Assembly (NCBI GenBank): GCA_013397935.1
Contig: VZRN01004391.1
Location: 407,299 to 471,298, forward strand
Source of the DNA: Dasyornis broadbenti
Taxonomy: Eukaryota; Chordata; Aves; Passeriformes; Dasyornithidae
Length of the DNA: 64,000 bases
Direction: 5' to 3'
Part shown: piece by piece, positions 1-10,702 of the stretch
Layout of the letters: each line of letters opens with the position of its first letter
Numbering within the stretch: the stretch's first letter is position 1
Made by a program: the position numbers and the translations under genes
The notes under the pieces: model-generated
Told to the model about the DNA's origin: nothing
Database searches by the model: none
The model's input: the letters and a program-made list of their open reading frames with translations, nothing else

Positions 1-3000
1 GAAAAGAAGAGTCAATATATTCTTTTCTTGAATAAGTAAAAGAAGTTTGTAAGAAAAGATGGATTCTTCCTAGTTTTATAAGCAGAATGAGAGGAGTTGT
101 CTTTCACCCCATTTTTCCCGTCTCTGAAACAATCATATTCAGGTCTTCAGCTTCTCAAATTGGGACTGATGGACAATCAGGAATTCTTGCCACACTCCTG
201 CATTTCTTGAGAAATTACTCTGAGACACTTAACATAATCCTGGCTGTGTCAGAGAACCAAGCTTTGATAACCAGTGGGTAAAACATGTAGATGCTTAGAA
301 TGTGACGTGAATTCTTGAAACATGGGAAAAACATCTTCTCTATCTCAGGATGTCATTTATTTTTCAAGATGATCCTTTTTGGTTTAGCCTGAATCCTCAT
401 GCTTTAATTTCCATGAACACAAACAGATTTCCTAAGTTAGGAAAGGCCATCTTCTACCTTTCTACACTGTTGAAAATTCAACACCCCAACATCCCATTAC
501 ACTTCAGTTCTGTAATTCTTGTAAAAAGAGCGGTAAAGACATCACAAGAGACAGCTTATATTTTTCCTCATTTTAACACTGCAGTGACTCAATACAAGAA
601 AGGAGAGTTGATCTCTCTGCCAAGAGATGGTACAACAAAAGAATCTGTCAGCTCATCTCTCAAAGGCCTCTACAGAACACAGATCCAAAACAGTATTTTT
701 AGAGCATCATTGTCTTCCTCAGTACATATAAAGTCAACCTGCTCCCTTCATGGTAAGCAGAGTTACTCAGTGCATAAATAACTAATTTTCCATTGCTATA
801 ATCACAGTTATTAATAATTTCTGGATTCAATCTTCCTCAAAGATTACTGGATGTAAGCACAAGGCACACAAAGGAAAGAGGAAGAGACTAAGACAGACAG
901 AATTAGATTAAACAGTCCTGTCTGAAGCAGCACTAGAGCTGTCATGTACAGTTCTGCCTACTAACACACAATGTTGATTTAGAGCAAATTCCTTCTTGAT
1001 GAAATGTCTTCATGGAAAGGGTTGTCAAGCATTGGAATGAACTGCCCAGGGAGGTGGTGGAGTCACCGTCTCTACAGCTGTTCAAGAAATGACTGGACAT
1101 GACACTTGGTACCATGATCTGGTTGACAAGGTTGATGATCAGTTAAAGATTGGACTCGATGATCTCAGAAGTCTTTTCCAGTCTAAATGATTCTATGATT
1201 CTGCAAACATTGAGACCTTGGAGAGCTACCTAAGCTACTGTCCCCATAGTTTAGTTAGAACCTCCTGAGCTGCCTTTAAATCAGGTAGCCCTTGTATGGC
1301 AGTAGCATGGGTCTTGGGTCAGCTTTGTCACCAGAATCATGGACATGCAGTGTCATATTATGTTTTTTACCCTGGAAGGTGATCAAGTCCAAAGATGTGA
1401 CTCGAGAGTCCTAGCATCACAAAAATTCAGGGACCGGATTCTATTGGCATTCATCATCTGCTGTTCACAATCTTTATCAACTCCATGGCTCTTATGAACT
1501 AAAAATGGAAAAGTTTTTCTTACAAGATCAAGAAAAATCAAGGGAGATTGTAATAAAGGGAGAAAAAAATGTATATGTAAATATTTACATATGTAAATAT
1601 GTAAATAAAGGGAGGAAAAAAAACCTTGAGAATGGTTGGTGATCCAAAGAGAAGGATAACAATTAAAAAGCAAATTTAATAGTTACTAGGTTCAAATAGT
1701 TAGAACTATTTTTAAAATCACATTCTTGCAAGGAAGGTATTTCTTCAATACCATCATATCTTCACATTAAAAAATACTAGGGAAATGCAAAGCATGATTT
1801 CAACATCATCATATGAACATGCAGAGAAGTGAAAAGCACCAGTATGATAGAGGCCCACAATCCATCTCTGATTGCAAACTTTCCCCTACACATGCAAAGC
1901 CCACAACTGCAGCAGTTTATTTTGAACAGAATGACATGGACACAATCTGAATTTCTAAGAAAGATATTCTGAGTCAGACTAAAGGGCTGTCTAAACCTTG
2001 AAGCTGCCACCAGTGGGATGAAGAGCATTGAAGAACATGTAGTCATGAATCCCTAAAATATTGCTTCTCCTTTCAACATTTGGTGACTGTTTTTAGAAGT
2101 ATGCCCACAGACTTTTCTTCTATTTTTCCCCTTAATTCTTTAAATTTATATAATATTTTGGCATTCACCAATCCTGCTGCACATAGTTCCTTAGACTTCT
2201 CACATGTTGTACAGATTCCTCCACTGCCACACACTGTGTACATTTCATGTATCCAGTTCCTATATTGTAAGAGACTGTGAATAGTCATGACACCCTTTAT
2301 GCCTCCCATAAGCCTTAAATAAACCCTTGGTCATCAGTTTTCCATGCTGAAGGCTCATGTTCTGAATATTTTACCCTTATCTTTAAATACTTTACTCCCT
2401 CAGCTTTACAGACAATAACTTTTTCCACAACAAGGAGCAAACAAGTTTCCTCAAGCAGGCAGTGCAAGTGCCAAACCCTGAACTACGTGGCAAATGGATG
2501 CAATCATTTCTCTGCACAGTGAATGAAAACGAACAGCTTGTCTTCTAAAGGAGCTACTCAAAGTTATCCTCCCTGGTTGAGAGGGAACTGATAATACACA
2601 GGGAAAACACTTGAGACTTTTTCCACGTACTGAGTTTATTCTTGGCTAGACACCCAGTTTAGCTTTACATTAAAACCTGGACTTTAAGGCTTGCATTATG
2701 TATGAGAATCCAGATAAGTTTACAGTGTTAATTATTCCACACAAAAGAAAACCTGCCATTAGCAATTCAATAAATCATTTACACCATCAAAATAAAAAGA
2801 ACAATTCCCTTTCTTCCAATAAATTTGGGCATAACAACTGCATCATTTTACCAGTTTAGCTCCTTGCTCTTAAGTTACTGATTCACAGGTATGCTCCTAT
2901 TAACTGCAACAATCATGAAAATGAGTTTTATCACATGAACTTTGGACTGGGATCCATTACAATGCCATTCTGCCTCTCCCACTGCATCTAGAATATCATG

Positions 3001-4091
3001 GTTTCAAAGTTCAGGGTTCTTTGCAAAAGCAATTTATTTGCCATGGGCAAACCTGGGGTACTGGTTTCTCACTTTATTACAAGAGACATCATCCAGAGCT
3101 CTGTCAGTCTGAGAGGGTTAACAGAAATTAACACACAGAAGAGGGGGGTTTGGTGTTGTCAGCAACACTTTTCCAAACATGTAAGTACGTTGAGCAAGGA
3201 GTGTTGATTATGGCACTACTTTAATGAGTCTGTAAGATCATTATTTTGTGTTAAGTAATGCACAGAGCAACCTTGGCATTCCCGTAAACTGTTTAAAATT
3301 TAAGTATTAAAGAGCATGTAAGAGTGGACAAGGGACACAAAAGGAGAACGCTGGTAGGTAAATACAATGAGCAAAGACAAAAGTCACAGCCTCCTGTTTT
3401 AGCAGTCTCAAGCAGCAATTAAAGGCACATCTTGCACAAATGCCCAGTGCAATGAGAAGGACGATATAGGAAGGACAGGAGAAATTCTTCCTATTATTAG
3501 GCTCAAGAGAAAGAATTGAAGAGAGGCCCTCTGACTCAGTGAGGAAGAAACCCTGGCAATCTGATTTACTGAAGCCATGGTGACAATACAGTAACATTCA
3601 GCAGAAGAAGATATAGAGGAAGACCATATTCTGTAAGCTCAACCATATTAGAAGCTAAAGGCACAGCAGATAGGCATGTAGAGTCTATGAAATGATAGGA
3701 ACAGTGATCAGTGTGTTGTAACAAAAACCGTAAGTTTGCAAGACAAGCTAAAAAAAAGGAAAAAAAGCAATGCCATGAAGGGACGCTCTCCAGAAAATGT
3801 CACCATGTCACAAATGCACTTGGGTTTTTTCTCTGGAAGAGAGAGAGGGCTGATCAAATTAAAAGGTGCAGAGATGCAGTCCTGAGAATATAGTGGTCCT
3901 TGCTAGGCTGTCTCCACCACTGCCGCAATGCTCTGGCCCAGACAGCCTGAAGTCATGGCCACCACCCACCAAGGTGGAACACAGAGTGCTTATCCTGCAG
4001 CCTCATCAGCACACCCATACTAAAAGGCAAGGACAGTCACCAACGAAGTCCTCAGTTACGCAACAACGTCTCAGCCTACAGAATCAATTTG
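1..4091. other. Non-coding flank downstream of CHRNA9
   Basis: AT-rich sequence 3' of the CHRNA9 stop codon. No recognisable exon was found. The longest open frame (350-781, plus, 143 codons) has no recognisable domain and no splice or promoter context. In other amniotes RBM47 lies beyond CHRNA9 on this side, but none of its RNA-recognition motifs is visible here. The only identifiable element is a CR1 fragment near 1.0-1.2 kb. Confidence 0.6.
1014..1203 (+). mobile_element. CR1 LINE 3' fragment
   Basis: The stretch contains the typical CR1 phrase around 'ctgcccagggaggtggtgg' followed by 'agtcacc', then 'ggactcgatgatct', and ends in 'atgattctatgattct', the octamer-like tail of avian CR1. It is a 5'-truncated, diverged copy in plus orientation with no open reading frame. 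CR1 is the dominant LINE of birds and other sauropsids, so this also supports the host assignment. Confidence 0.9.
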
Positions 4092-4097
4092 TTTATT
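4092..4097 (-). terminator. CHRNA9: Candidate CHRNA9 polyadenylation signal
   Basis: TTTATT on the plus strand reads AATAAA on the minus strand, about 105 nt past the CHRNA9 stop codon. It is the first canonical hexamer downstream. Alternative more distal sites are possible. Confidence 0.5.
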
Positions 4098-4201
4098 GTT
4101 ACAGAATGCAAGACAAAGATCTCAAAAGCACCCCTGTCACAGAACTCCACCTAAAAAAAGTCGAATATTCAGATTTACAAAATTAACATATTCATTTTCC
4201 C

Positions 4202-4758
4202 TTAAGCGGCTTTCCCAATGATCAGCACACTCATAAAAAACACCATGATAAAGAAAATCCACATGAAAAACCTGTCCATCACTTTTGCAACTTTTTTCCA
4301 CTCAATTCCTTTGGCCCGGTTTGCTTTATGGTCTCTAACACAATTAGCAATATACTCAATATTTTTAATCAGCATTTTGTAACAAGAACAGCAATTAACA
4401 GTCTCCCTAACATTTTCACCATGAACTCCATAGCTTCTATTGCAATTTCCATTGAGCTTCTCCTTGAGATTATAGTCATCATTCCTATTGGAAAGAGGAC
4501 TCCCTACCTCTTTGTGCCTCCTCTGACACCCATCATCCCCCTCTAACTTACGTTCTTCTTCCTTCTCTCTTTTCGGACTTGTGCAATTTTCCCCCACATC
4601 ATAAACAAAAAATATTTTTGACATGTAGTCCAAAATAACCACCTTGGCCCATTGTGGGACAGGCTTTGCTTCTGAGCCACAATGATGGAGATTCATTATA
4701 ATGATTGTCAATGCAGTGGAAGCTGTGATCATGGTCATAGTTGCTATGTAGTACTTTC
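4202..4758 (-). CDS. CHRNA9: CHRNA9 coding exon 5 (M3, cytoplasmic loop, M4)
   Basis: Acceptor TTCCAG|GAAAGTAC. It encodes residues 300-484: M3, a roughly 130-residue cytoplasmic loop with an Lys/Glu/Arg-rich stretch followed by an Asn-rich part, then the conserved 'IEWKKVAKVMDRFFMWIFFI' entering M4, and the terminal 'GKAA' before TAA. The loop is the only region that departs strongly from the mammalian sequence, as is normal for nicotinic subunits. Confidence 0.96.
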
Positions 4759-7700
4759 CTGGAACACAAAATAAAATCATGTTAAAGATGCTACCCCAAT
4801 AAAAAAAAAATCAATGAGAAGTAACAGTGTGACAACATAGTGTTAAGCATAAATGCAAGTGAAACAAATTTTTAATCACCCCAATTCTCTTAGATCAGAA
4901 TTTACCATTTAAAAACAAATATTAAAGCCATTAAAATAAAATCTCATACTCATGACTGGCATGTCTTTATCAGATGAGTGACTACTGTATTAGCATGTTA
5001 AATATTTGCAAACCAAAAACTCTGATTTCTTGAAACAGATCCATTCAGAAAGCAGCTCAAAAATGTTTTTCAAGAGCCTTGCTCTTTTCCTAGTGTCTGC
5101 AAAATCCCCATGCCAATGGTTTCACATGCCACCTTGGAAAATCCCACTTCCCAAAGTGTTAACAAAAGCCATGGTAACACTTTGTTTGATCTATTGGTGC
5201 ACCCCACACCAGTAGATCCATGCCTTCACATTCACACACCTTGCTGGTATCCACAAGTAGTGTGCTGCCAGCTCAGAGGTCAGAGCACGGAGCTGAAGGG
5301 TGGTGAGCTGAAGTGAATACAAGCTGTGCTCCTCTGCCCTTGCTTTTGGCAACTGAAGTACACACCTGACCACCCAACCCACCCATGCACAGAGGCAGCT
5401 CCCAGCCCTGCTCTGATGCCATGCAGCCTCTGCAGGAAAAGCAAGGGCTGACTGCAATGACACAGGACGTGCCACAGACAAGTGTGATGGGAGCCCAGTT
5501 TCAAAGGGATTGGAAAGGATGGCAAGGGGGAGTGTGGGAACAGAGAAAACAGACTGCAGCTAGGTCCCTTTCATTGCACATTAACTCTTCTGAACTCTCA
5601 GACATAAATTAAATTTCAGCATAATGGATTTCCAGAAATTACAATCCAATGTGGCAATTGTCAGATATTAAGTCAACTGTAAGCATGCCAGCCAGACCAT
5701 CCAACCATCTGGATCTGACAAAATCATATCTTGAAACAGTCTGACCTTGTGCTTATAGCTCTTGATTACACTTCATGTGTTAGTTCTAAAATTGTTTTCC
5801 ATTACTAGCTTTATTTCAAGATGTGATACCATAATTCTAAATATCTAACTACATTTAATAAATATAAAATAGCTAGCTAATGTATAATTTAAAATAAACA
5901 CAAAATAACTTTTAAAAAATTGCAGCGTGCCTATACAAATTCCACACATATTTTAAGTACTCCACTATGGTTCAAAAATGTAGCAAATTTATCTTCCCAG
6001 AAGTCACAAATTACATGCAGATTTCCTGACATACAACCCTGCTATTAATAGGTCATGCTCAAAGACAAAGTGTGTAAAGCTCACCTATCAAAGGTACATT
6101 TTCAGATGGGGGCATGATCTCTGCAACCATCAGCTGGAACACAGTCAGAGCAAGAAGAACTGTAACACCCAGAGACACTTTCTCACCAGAGTCTGCAGGG
6201 AGATAGAATCCCAGTGGGGCCAGGAAAGAGATCAAAATGCAAGGAAGCAACAGATTAAATATGTAGAAAGAGGACTTCCTTTTCAAAATCAGCGTGAAGG
6301 TCACATCTGGATAAGGCTCAGAGCAGCAGCCATAAGTGATAACATTCTTAACTGCTGGCATACCATGAATCTCCCATTCCACATCTTCTATGAAGTCAGA
6401 GAGGTCACCACTATCAAGAGAGTTGATGATGTCTACCTGATTGCCATTATAGGTCCAGGACCCAAAGGTAAGGTTGCACTGCTGGCTGTCAAAAGGAAAA
6501 TAAGACACATCCACTACACATGAGCTCTTTGTGATAGCAGGTGCATCCCAAGTGATTTTTCCGTCATATCTCAGCACTACATTAGTATTTACTGGTTCTG
6601 AAAAGTCATCATCAGCCCTAAAAGACAGGAAAATGACAATCAGGATTGACAGACAACTACTTCAGAGTGTGGACCAGAGAAGGGGGACAAGGGGGAAGAC
6701 CCTCCTTTCACACCATTAAAAGCATGCTTCTGAAATCATATTTACACTGAATTTTAGTAGAAACATTATTAACCATTATTTACAGATATGAGTGCCCATG
6801 AATGCCAAATATCAGTGCTGCTAAATTATGTCATATTTGTTGGCCATAGGTTCTTCAAACTTGACCTCAAACAGGATATAGCAGGATAAGAGTCCATTAA
6901 AAGATGAAAACTATCTGCTGATCATTATTGGCCTGGGAGAGCAGACAAAGAGTGCAGCCTTTCTGTGCTACTTTTTTGTGAACAATCTTCCAGAGCTCTG
7001 TAGAAGCCTCAGCAGAAAGTACCTCTGGCAGCTAGAGTATTCAATTCCCAGTGCAGAGAAATTCAGAATAGCTTGGTTGTGTAGCATAGTTTTCAGATCT
7101 TGTCTATAGCTTTATTACAAAATATTTAGATTATCAACAACAAATGTTAAGACAACAAACATACCCCTTGCTAAGGTAAGGTAGTGATGGAAGTTCAGAC
7201 TCTGTGAGCCAGTTGCTCCTTTAACCCCCTCCCTTCCTCCCTCAAAATATGCAAGCTGATTTTTTCCAGCCACACTCACTTGTTATATAGGACAATATCT
7301 GGTCTCCAAACCAAATTGCTTGGAATCCTGATAGAATCCAACCCATCATATTTATCTTTGTCCCATCTGAGGTATGCGTCATACCAGCTTTGTCGAATCC
7401 ATAAGTAAGCTGACAAAATTTGGTTCCTTTCATCCTGCATAAAAATGTAGAAATATTTCTAGCTGAAGGTGACAAAATCACATCTTAGACACAGACAGCA
7501 TTTGTGATATAGCTTTGATGTGGTGCTCAAAACAGGCCAGAATACCAACAGGCCACAAAATAATTCTCAGACAGGCATCTATGCCCACACACGGTACAGG
7601 GAAATCACTGTTATGGACTTTCGCCTGTCCAAACCTTCTTCCCTCAGCACCCTCCCTAGTTTTAATCACGGTGTCTAAGGCTCCCAGTATCTTCTAAATT

Positions 7701-10700
7701 TCCTTTTGCAGGCTTCAGAATAACAAACAGCTAACAGATTCAGGCTTAGAAATTCTTTGAAAGCTTGGTGAGGCCTTGAAATTATAATTCAGAAGTCAAA
7801 AAAATAATCTTCCCTTCTCCTTGCAGACACATTTTCTTTTGCCTTAAAAGTATATCTAGCAGAACCGTATTTATAAAAATTACTGAAGGCTAATTTTAGG
7901 GATTTTATCTAGAAATTAATTGCAACTTAGAAAAAGCATTTGCTGTATTTAAAAAAACCCAGCAAAATTTGCCTGGAGGGTGTGATACCAACACCTAACT
8001 ACAAAAGAAGTCTTAAAAATTCAGCAGCTCTAAGTTTTCAGACTTATAATGAAAGTCTTAAGTGTTGCAAGCAGATAAGAATCTACAAAAAAACTGGAGA
8101 ATGGGACACACCCCCTACCCCATCAGCCCCCTCCCTCCCCCGCCCGTGAGGAAGCATTACTGAAGTCGTCACAAGAAAAGGAAAGCTGCTTTTCCTACTC
8201 CAAACAAAAGGCTTACACCTAGACTATTTCTGCATCTTTTCAGAAAAACAGAACTATGCTTTTACTCACCATGTCTTTAATTTGGGACAATGTGATCTGA
8301 AGGGTAACATTCAGGACCTTGTCTGTGTCTTCCACTGGTCTTAGAGCATTGGAGTAGTCTTCGAACAGTTCGTTAAACAGCATGTGAGCATATTTTCCTT
8401 TGGCTGATTCTACAGCTAGATAACATGGACTTGATCAGTACATTAGATTAAGCACTGAGCAGCATCAGAAAACATCCTCTTTCTACTGCTTCAAGCAGTG
8501 TTTGCTGTATTTGTCATTCATGTACTGTAGAATATAATTAGTTCAGATACAGAAGAGCACCTGATGAAGCTATTCAAACAACGACAGCATTCACCTGGAG
8601 TAAATTAATAGCTAACAAGCTTTTTATGTCCACTGAAAAATACCCTGTATACAGCGATTCCTACTCTTTTTTGGAAGGTAAATATAATTATTTTTATTTT
8701 ACCAATGTCTTCCATAGCCTGAGATTTCTGACTTCCAGTCAGCAAAGTCTGAAATCACACTTGCTCCCAGGCTAATGGTTTTTGGTATCTCCCCAAATGC
8801 AGCATTGGTAAGATTCCTGCTACTTTCAGAATTTTGTCTTTTTCTTTTTAAACTACCACCTGTAAAAAGTCTGAGCTGCTTTTCTTCACAAGCTGGCAGT
8901 TGCATGATGTGTGAATGTATCTTTGCACCATCTTTTCCAAACGACGTATTTGGAGATGCTTCCTGGTATCCAGACTTAGATACTAAGCATAATTTACTGA
9001 AACTTGAGGTTTTTAATTACACTGGTGCTGTTTCACACTGTTTTGTACATCAACGTTTCTCTAGGCAGCCTCTGTATCATCTTTGCACAGATTCACAAAT
9101 TTCTGCAAGCGAAGGGCAAGGACAACAGAACCACACTGTTACAACCCACCCCTGAAGATGGGGTAACTGAGGTGTTTGTTAATAGATCCCTTGGTTTGGA
9201 TTAGAGACAAACGACATTGAATTACTGGTTTTGTATAAATACAGATATATATGTATGGCAGGTTTATTTTAGAACAATTTGGTTGCAATGGTGTCACAGA
9301 AACTACGGGGAAAAAGGAAACTCTCCAACAACATTTTTTAAATATTAGAGAATTAGGTATTACTTTATTCTGGGCAGGATGTTATTGTGGGCAGGATGTG
9401 CAATAAAAATTATTTCATCCACACATGCCCGGGTTGTGCAGTGAAAATCGTTCCATCATACATAGTTCTTTTCCAGACTTTTCCCCCTATTTGTACATAA
9501 AAACCCCAACGAAATTCACGTTCACTGCTCTTAAATTACACAATTCTTAGTATTCGATCTATTGGTTATAGATCCCTTCGCCTTCAATGCTAATTTGGTC
9601 CTCGTTCTTTGATTCTCTTATCAATCTTTTCCCAGACCAGCCGTCTCCGGCCGCACCGGGGGGGTAATGACCGTTAATGTTCGTTTATTTCCTGTGTCTC
9701 TTCTGGCTACTCCCAATCTGTGGATATTAAACCCATCAGGCCTCACCCGGTAAGCAGAGTCTTTTGAAGAGAAACTTCAATTCCCCTCCCCCTGCGCAAA
9801 GGCGAACAAACCCCTGACTGAAATTACGAAAAAAAAATTGAAAGTTGTATAATTTCCAACAATGCGAAGGAGGTACTTAGCCGTATTGGTTATTACCTAC
9901 AGAAATGAAACTATGTAAAAGCATAAAGATTACACTTAAGAAATATAGAAGGAAAAGAAAGAAAGAGAAAGAAAGGATAAGAGTAGATAATGGAGAGGAC
10001 AGACATCACCATACATGATAAAAAGTATCATCCCATCTCACAGTTTCGGCTTCTTATCAGCCTCTCCCTTATCTGGTTCAAAACCCGGCTTGTTGCTAAA
10101 CAAAGGTTGGTTTGTCGCGGTGATCTCTGGTGATGGGTGCTCACCTCCTCTGCACCTGGAATGTTCTTATGCAGGTTCAAAAACTCTCCTCCTCCCCTTC
10201 TGTTGTGGGGTGCAAATCCGGCCTCATCAAGCACCCGCTGCTTTTGCAAATGGCCGATTGTTTGAGTCATTATCACTTCAGCATTTCAGTCTCTCACACA
10301 CTCACAAGACTTGTGCAAATGCCAGGTGGCACTATGTAGGGAACGAGTGCTTTGGAGTACATCTCTCTCTGGTGATTGACACCGACTTCCTGGACTAATT
10401 AGAGTTCAAAGCAAATCTTCCTGACTAAAGGGGTATCCCATCAAAACTTCACAAAGAACACTGCAATTCTGGTCGCACACGATCATTTTGACTATGCATC
10501 AGTGAGACAAAGTAACATTAAACAGACTAAATATTTCTGGGGCTCAGCCATGTAGGGTGCATCAGGTCGCAAGATCCTATCTGTGTAAAATAAACCTCAG
10601 TGCAACATTTAGCTAGCAAGCAGTATTCTCACCTTTGAGTATCACTGCTGTGAACAGCAACCACAGAGAGACGTGAAAGGAGGAGAGGCTCCTTATCTTC

Positions 10701-10702
10701 AT
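4202..10702 (-). CDS. CHRNA9: Nicotinic acetylcholine receptor subunit alpha-9 (five exons)
   Basis: Coding exons on the minus strand are 10702-10633, 8409-8270, 7434-7280, 6617-6085 and 4758-4202. They total 1455 nt (484 aa plus stop), and all junctions are GT-AG with matching phases (1, 0, 2, 1). The human protein is 479 aa. Features run in order: signal peptide (about 1-23), ligand-binding domain, Cys-loop cysteines C155 and C169 with 13 residues between them, the vicinal cysteine pair C219-C220 that marks an alpha subunit, M1 (about 239-262), M2 pore helix (about 267-289), M3 (about 302-322), a charged cytoplasmic loop, and M4 near the C-terminus. The family forms alpha9 or alpha9/alpha10 pentamers, Ca2+-permeable acetylcholine-gated channels that mediate efferent inhibition of inner-ear hair cells. 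The match to mammalian alpha-9 is close in the ligand-binding domain and M1-M3, and looser in the M3-M4 loop. The gene appears intact. Confidence 0.97.
6085..6617 (-). CDS. CHRNA9: CHRNA9 coding exon 4
   Basis: Acceptor TTTTAG|GGCTGAT and donor TTGATAG|GTGAGC. The exon is 533 nt, the largest in this gene apart from the last. It encodes the Cys-loop, the YGCC loop C, M1 and the pore-lining M2 (around 'EKVSLGVTVLLALTVF'), ending in 'ENVPLI'. The M2 sequence retains the hydrophobic gate leucines expected of a cation-selective channel. Confidence 0.97.
7280..7434 (-). CDS. CHRNA9: CHRNA9 coding exon 3
   Basis: Acceptor TATGCAG|GATGAAAG and donor AACAA|GTGAGT. The exon is 155 nt, encoding residues 71-121 plus two bases of K122. 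It carries the conserved ligand-domain core 'DGLDSIRIPSNLVWRPDI' and ends at 'VLYN', as in other nicotinic subunits. Confidence 0.96.
8270..8409 (-). CDS. CHRNA9: CHRNA9 coding exon 2
   Basis: Acceptor CTGTAG|AATCAGCC and donor GACATG|GTGAGT. It encodes residues 24-70, the start of the mature extracellular domain, including 'KYAHMLFNELFEDYSNALRP' and the NVTL glycosylation sequon. All of this aligns with mammalian alpha-9. Confidence 0.95.
9292..10550 (-). mobile_element. Probable solo LTR (endogenous retrovirus-like) in CHRNA9 intron 1
   Basis: This block is richer in CpG than the surrounding intron. Read on the minus strand it carries an AATAAA about 90 nt before an end that reads ...TTTCTGTGACA (plus-strand TGTCAC at 9292), as expected for a U5/LTR end, and it has a pyrimidine-rich tract near 9.95 kb. 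No gag, pol or env coding was seen, so it would be a solo LTR. I could not identify the 5' (high-coordinate) boundary or a target-site duplication, so that end is approximate. The element lies wholly between CHRNA9 coding exons 1 and 2. Confidence 0.4.
10633..10702 (-). CDS. CHRNA9: CHRNA9 coding exon 1 (signal peptide)
   Basis: Starts at the ATG ending at 10702, with G at -3. It encodes 23 residues with a basic start (MKIR) and a hydrophobic core (LWLLF), followed by the first base of codon 24. It ends at an AAAG|GTGAGA donor. The phase-1 end joins exactly to exon 2, completing a Glu codon. No TATA box sits at a sensible distance upstream, so the transcription start is undefined. Confidence 0.9.

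Noticed and set aside
350..781. 143-codon plus-strand ORF as a gene
   Set aside because: No recognisable domain, promoter or exon signals; length is within chance expectation for the window.
1573..1592. 20-bp AT-only-like palindrome (ATATGTAAAT arms)
   Set aside because: AT-rich simple sequence; self-complementarity is expected from composition.
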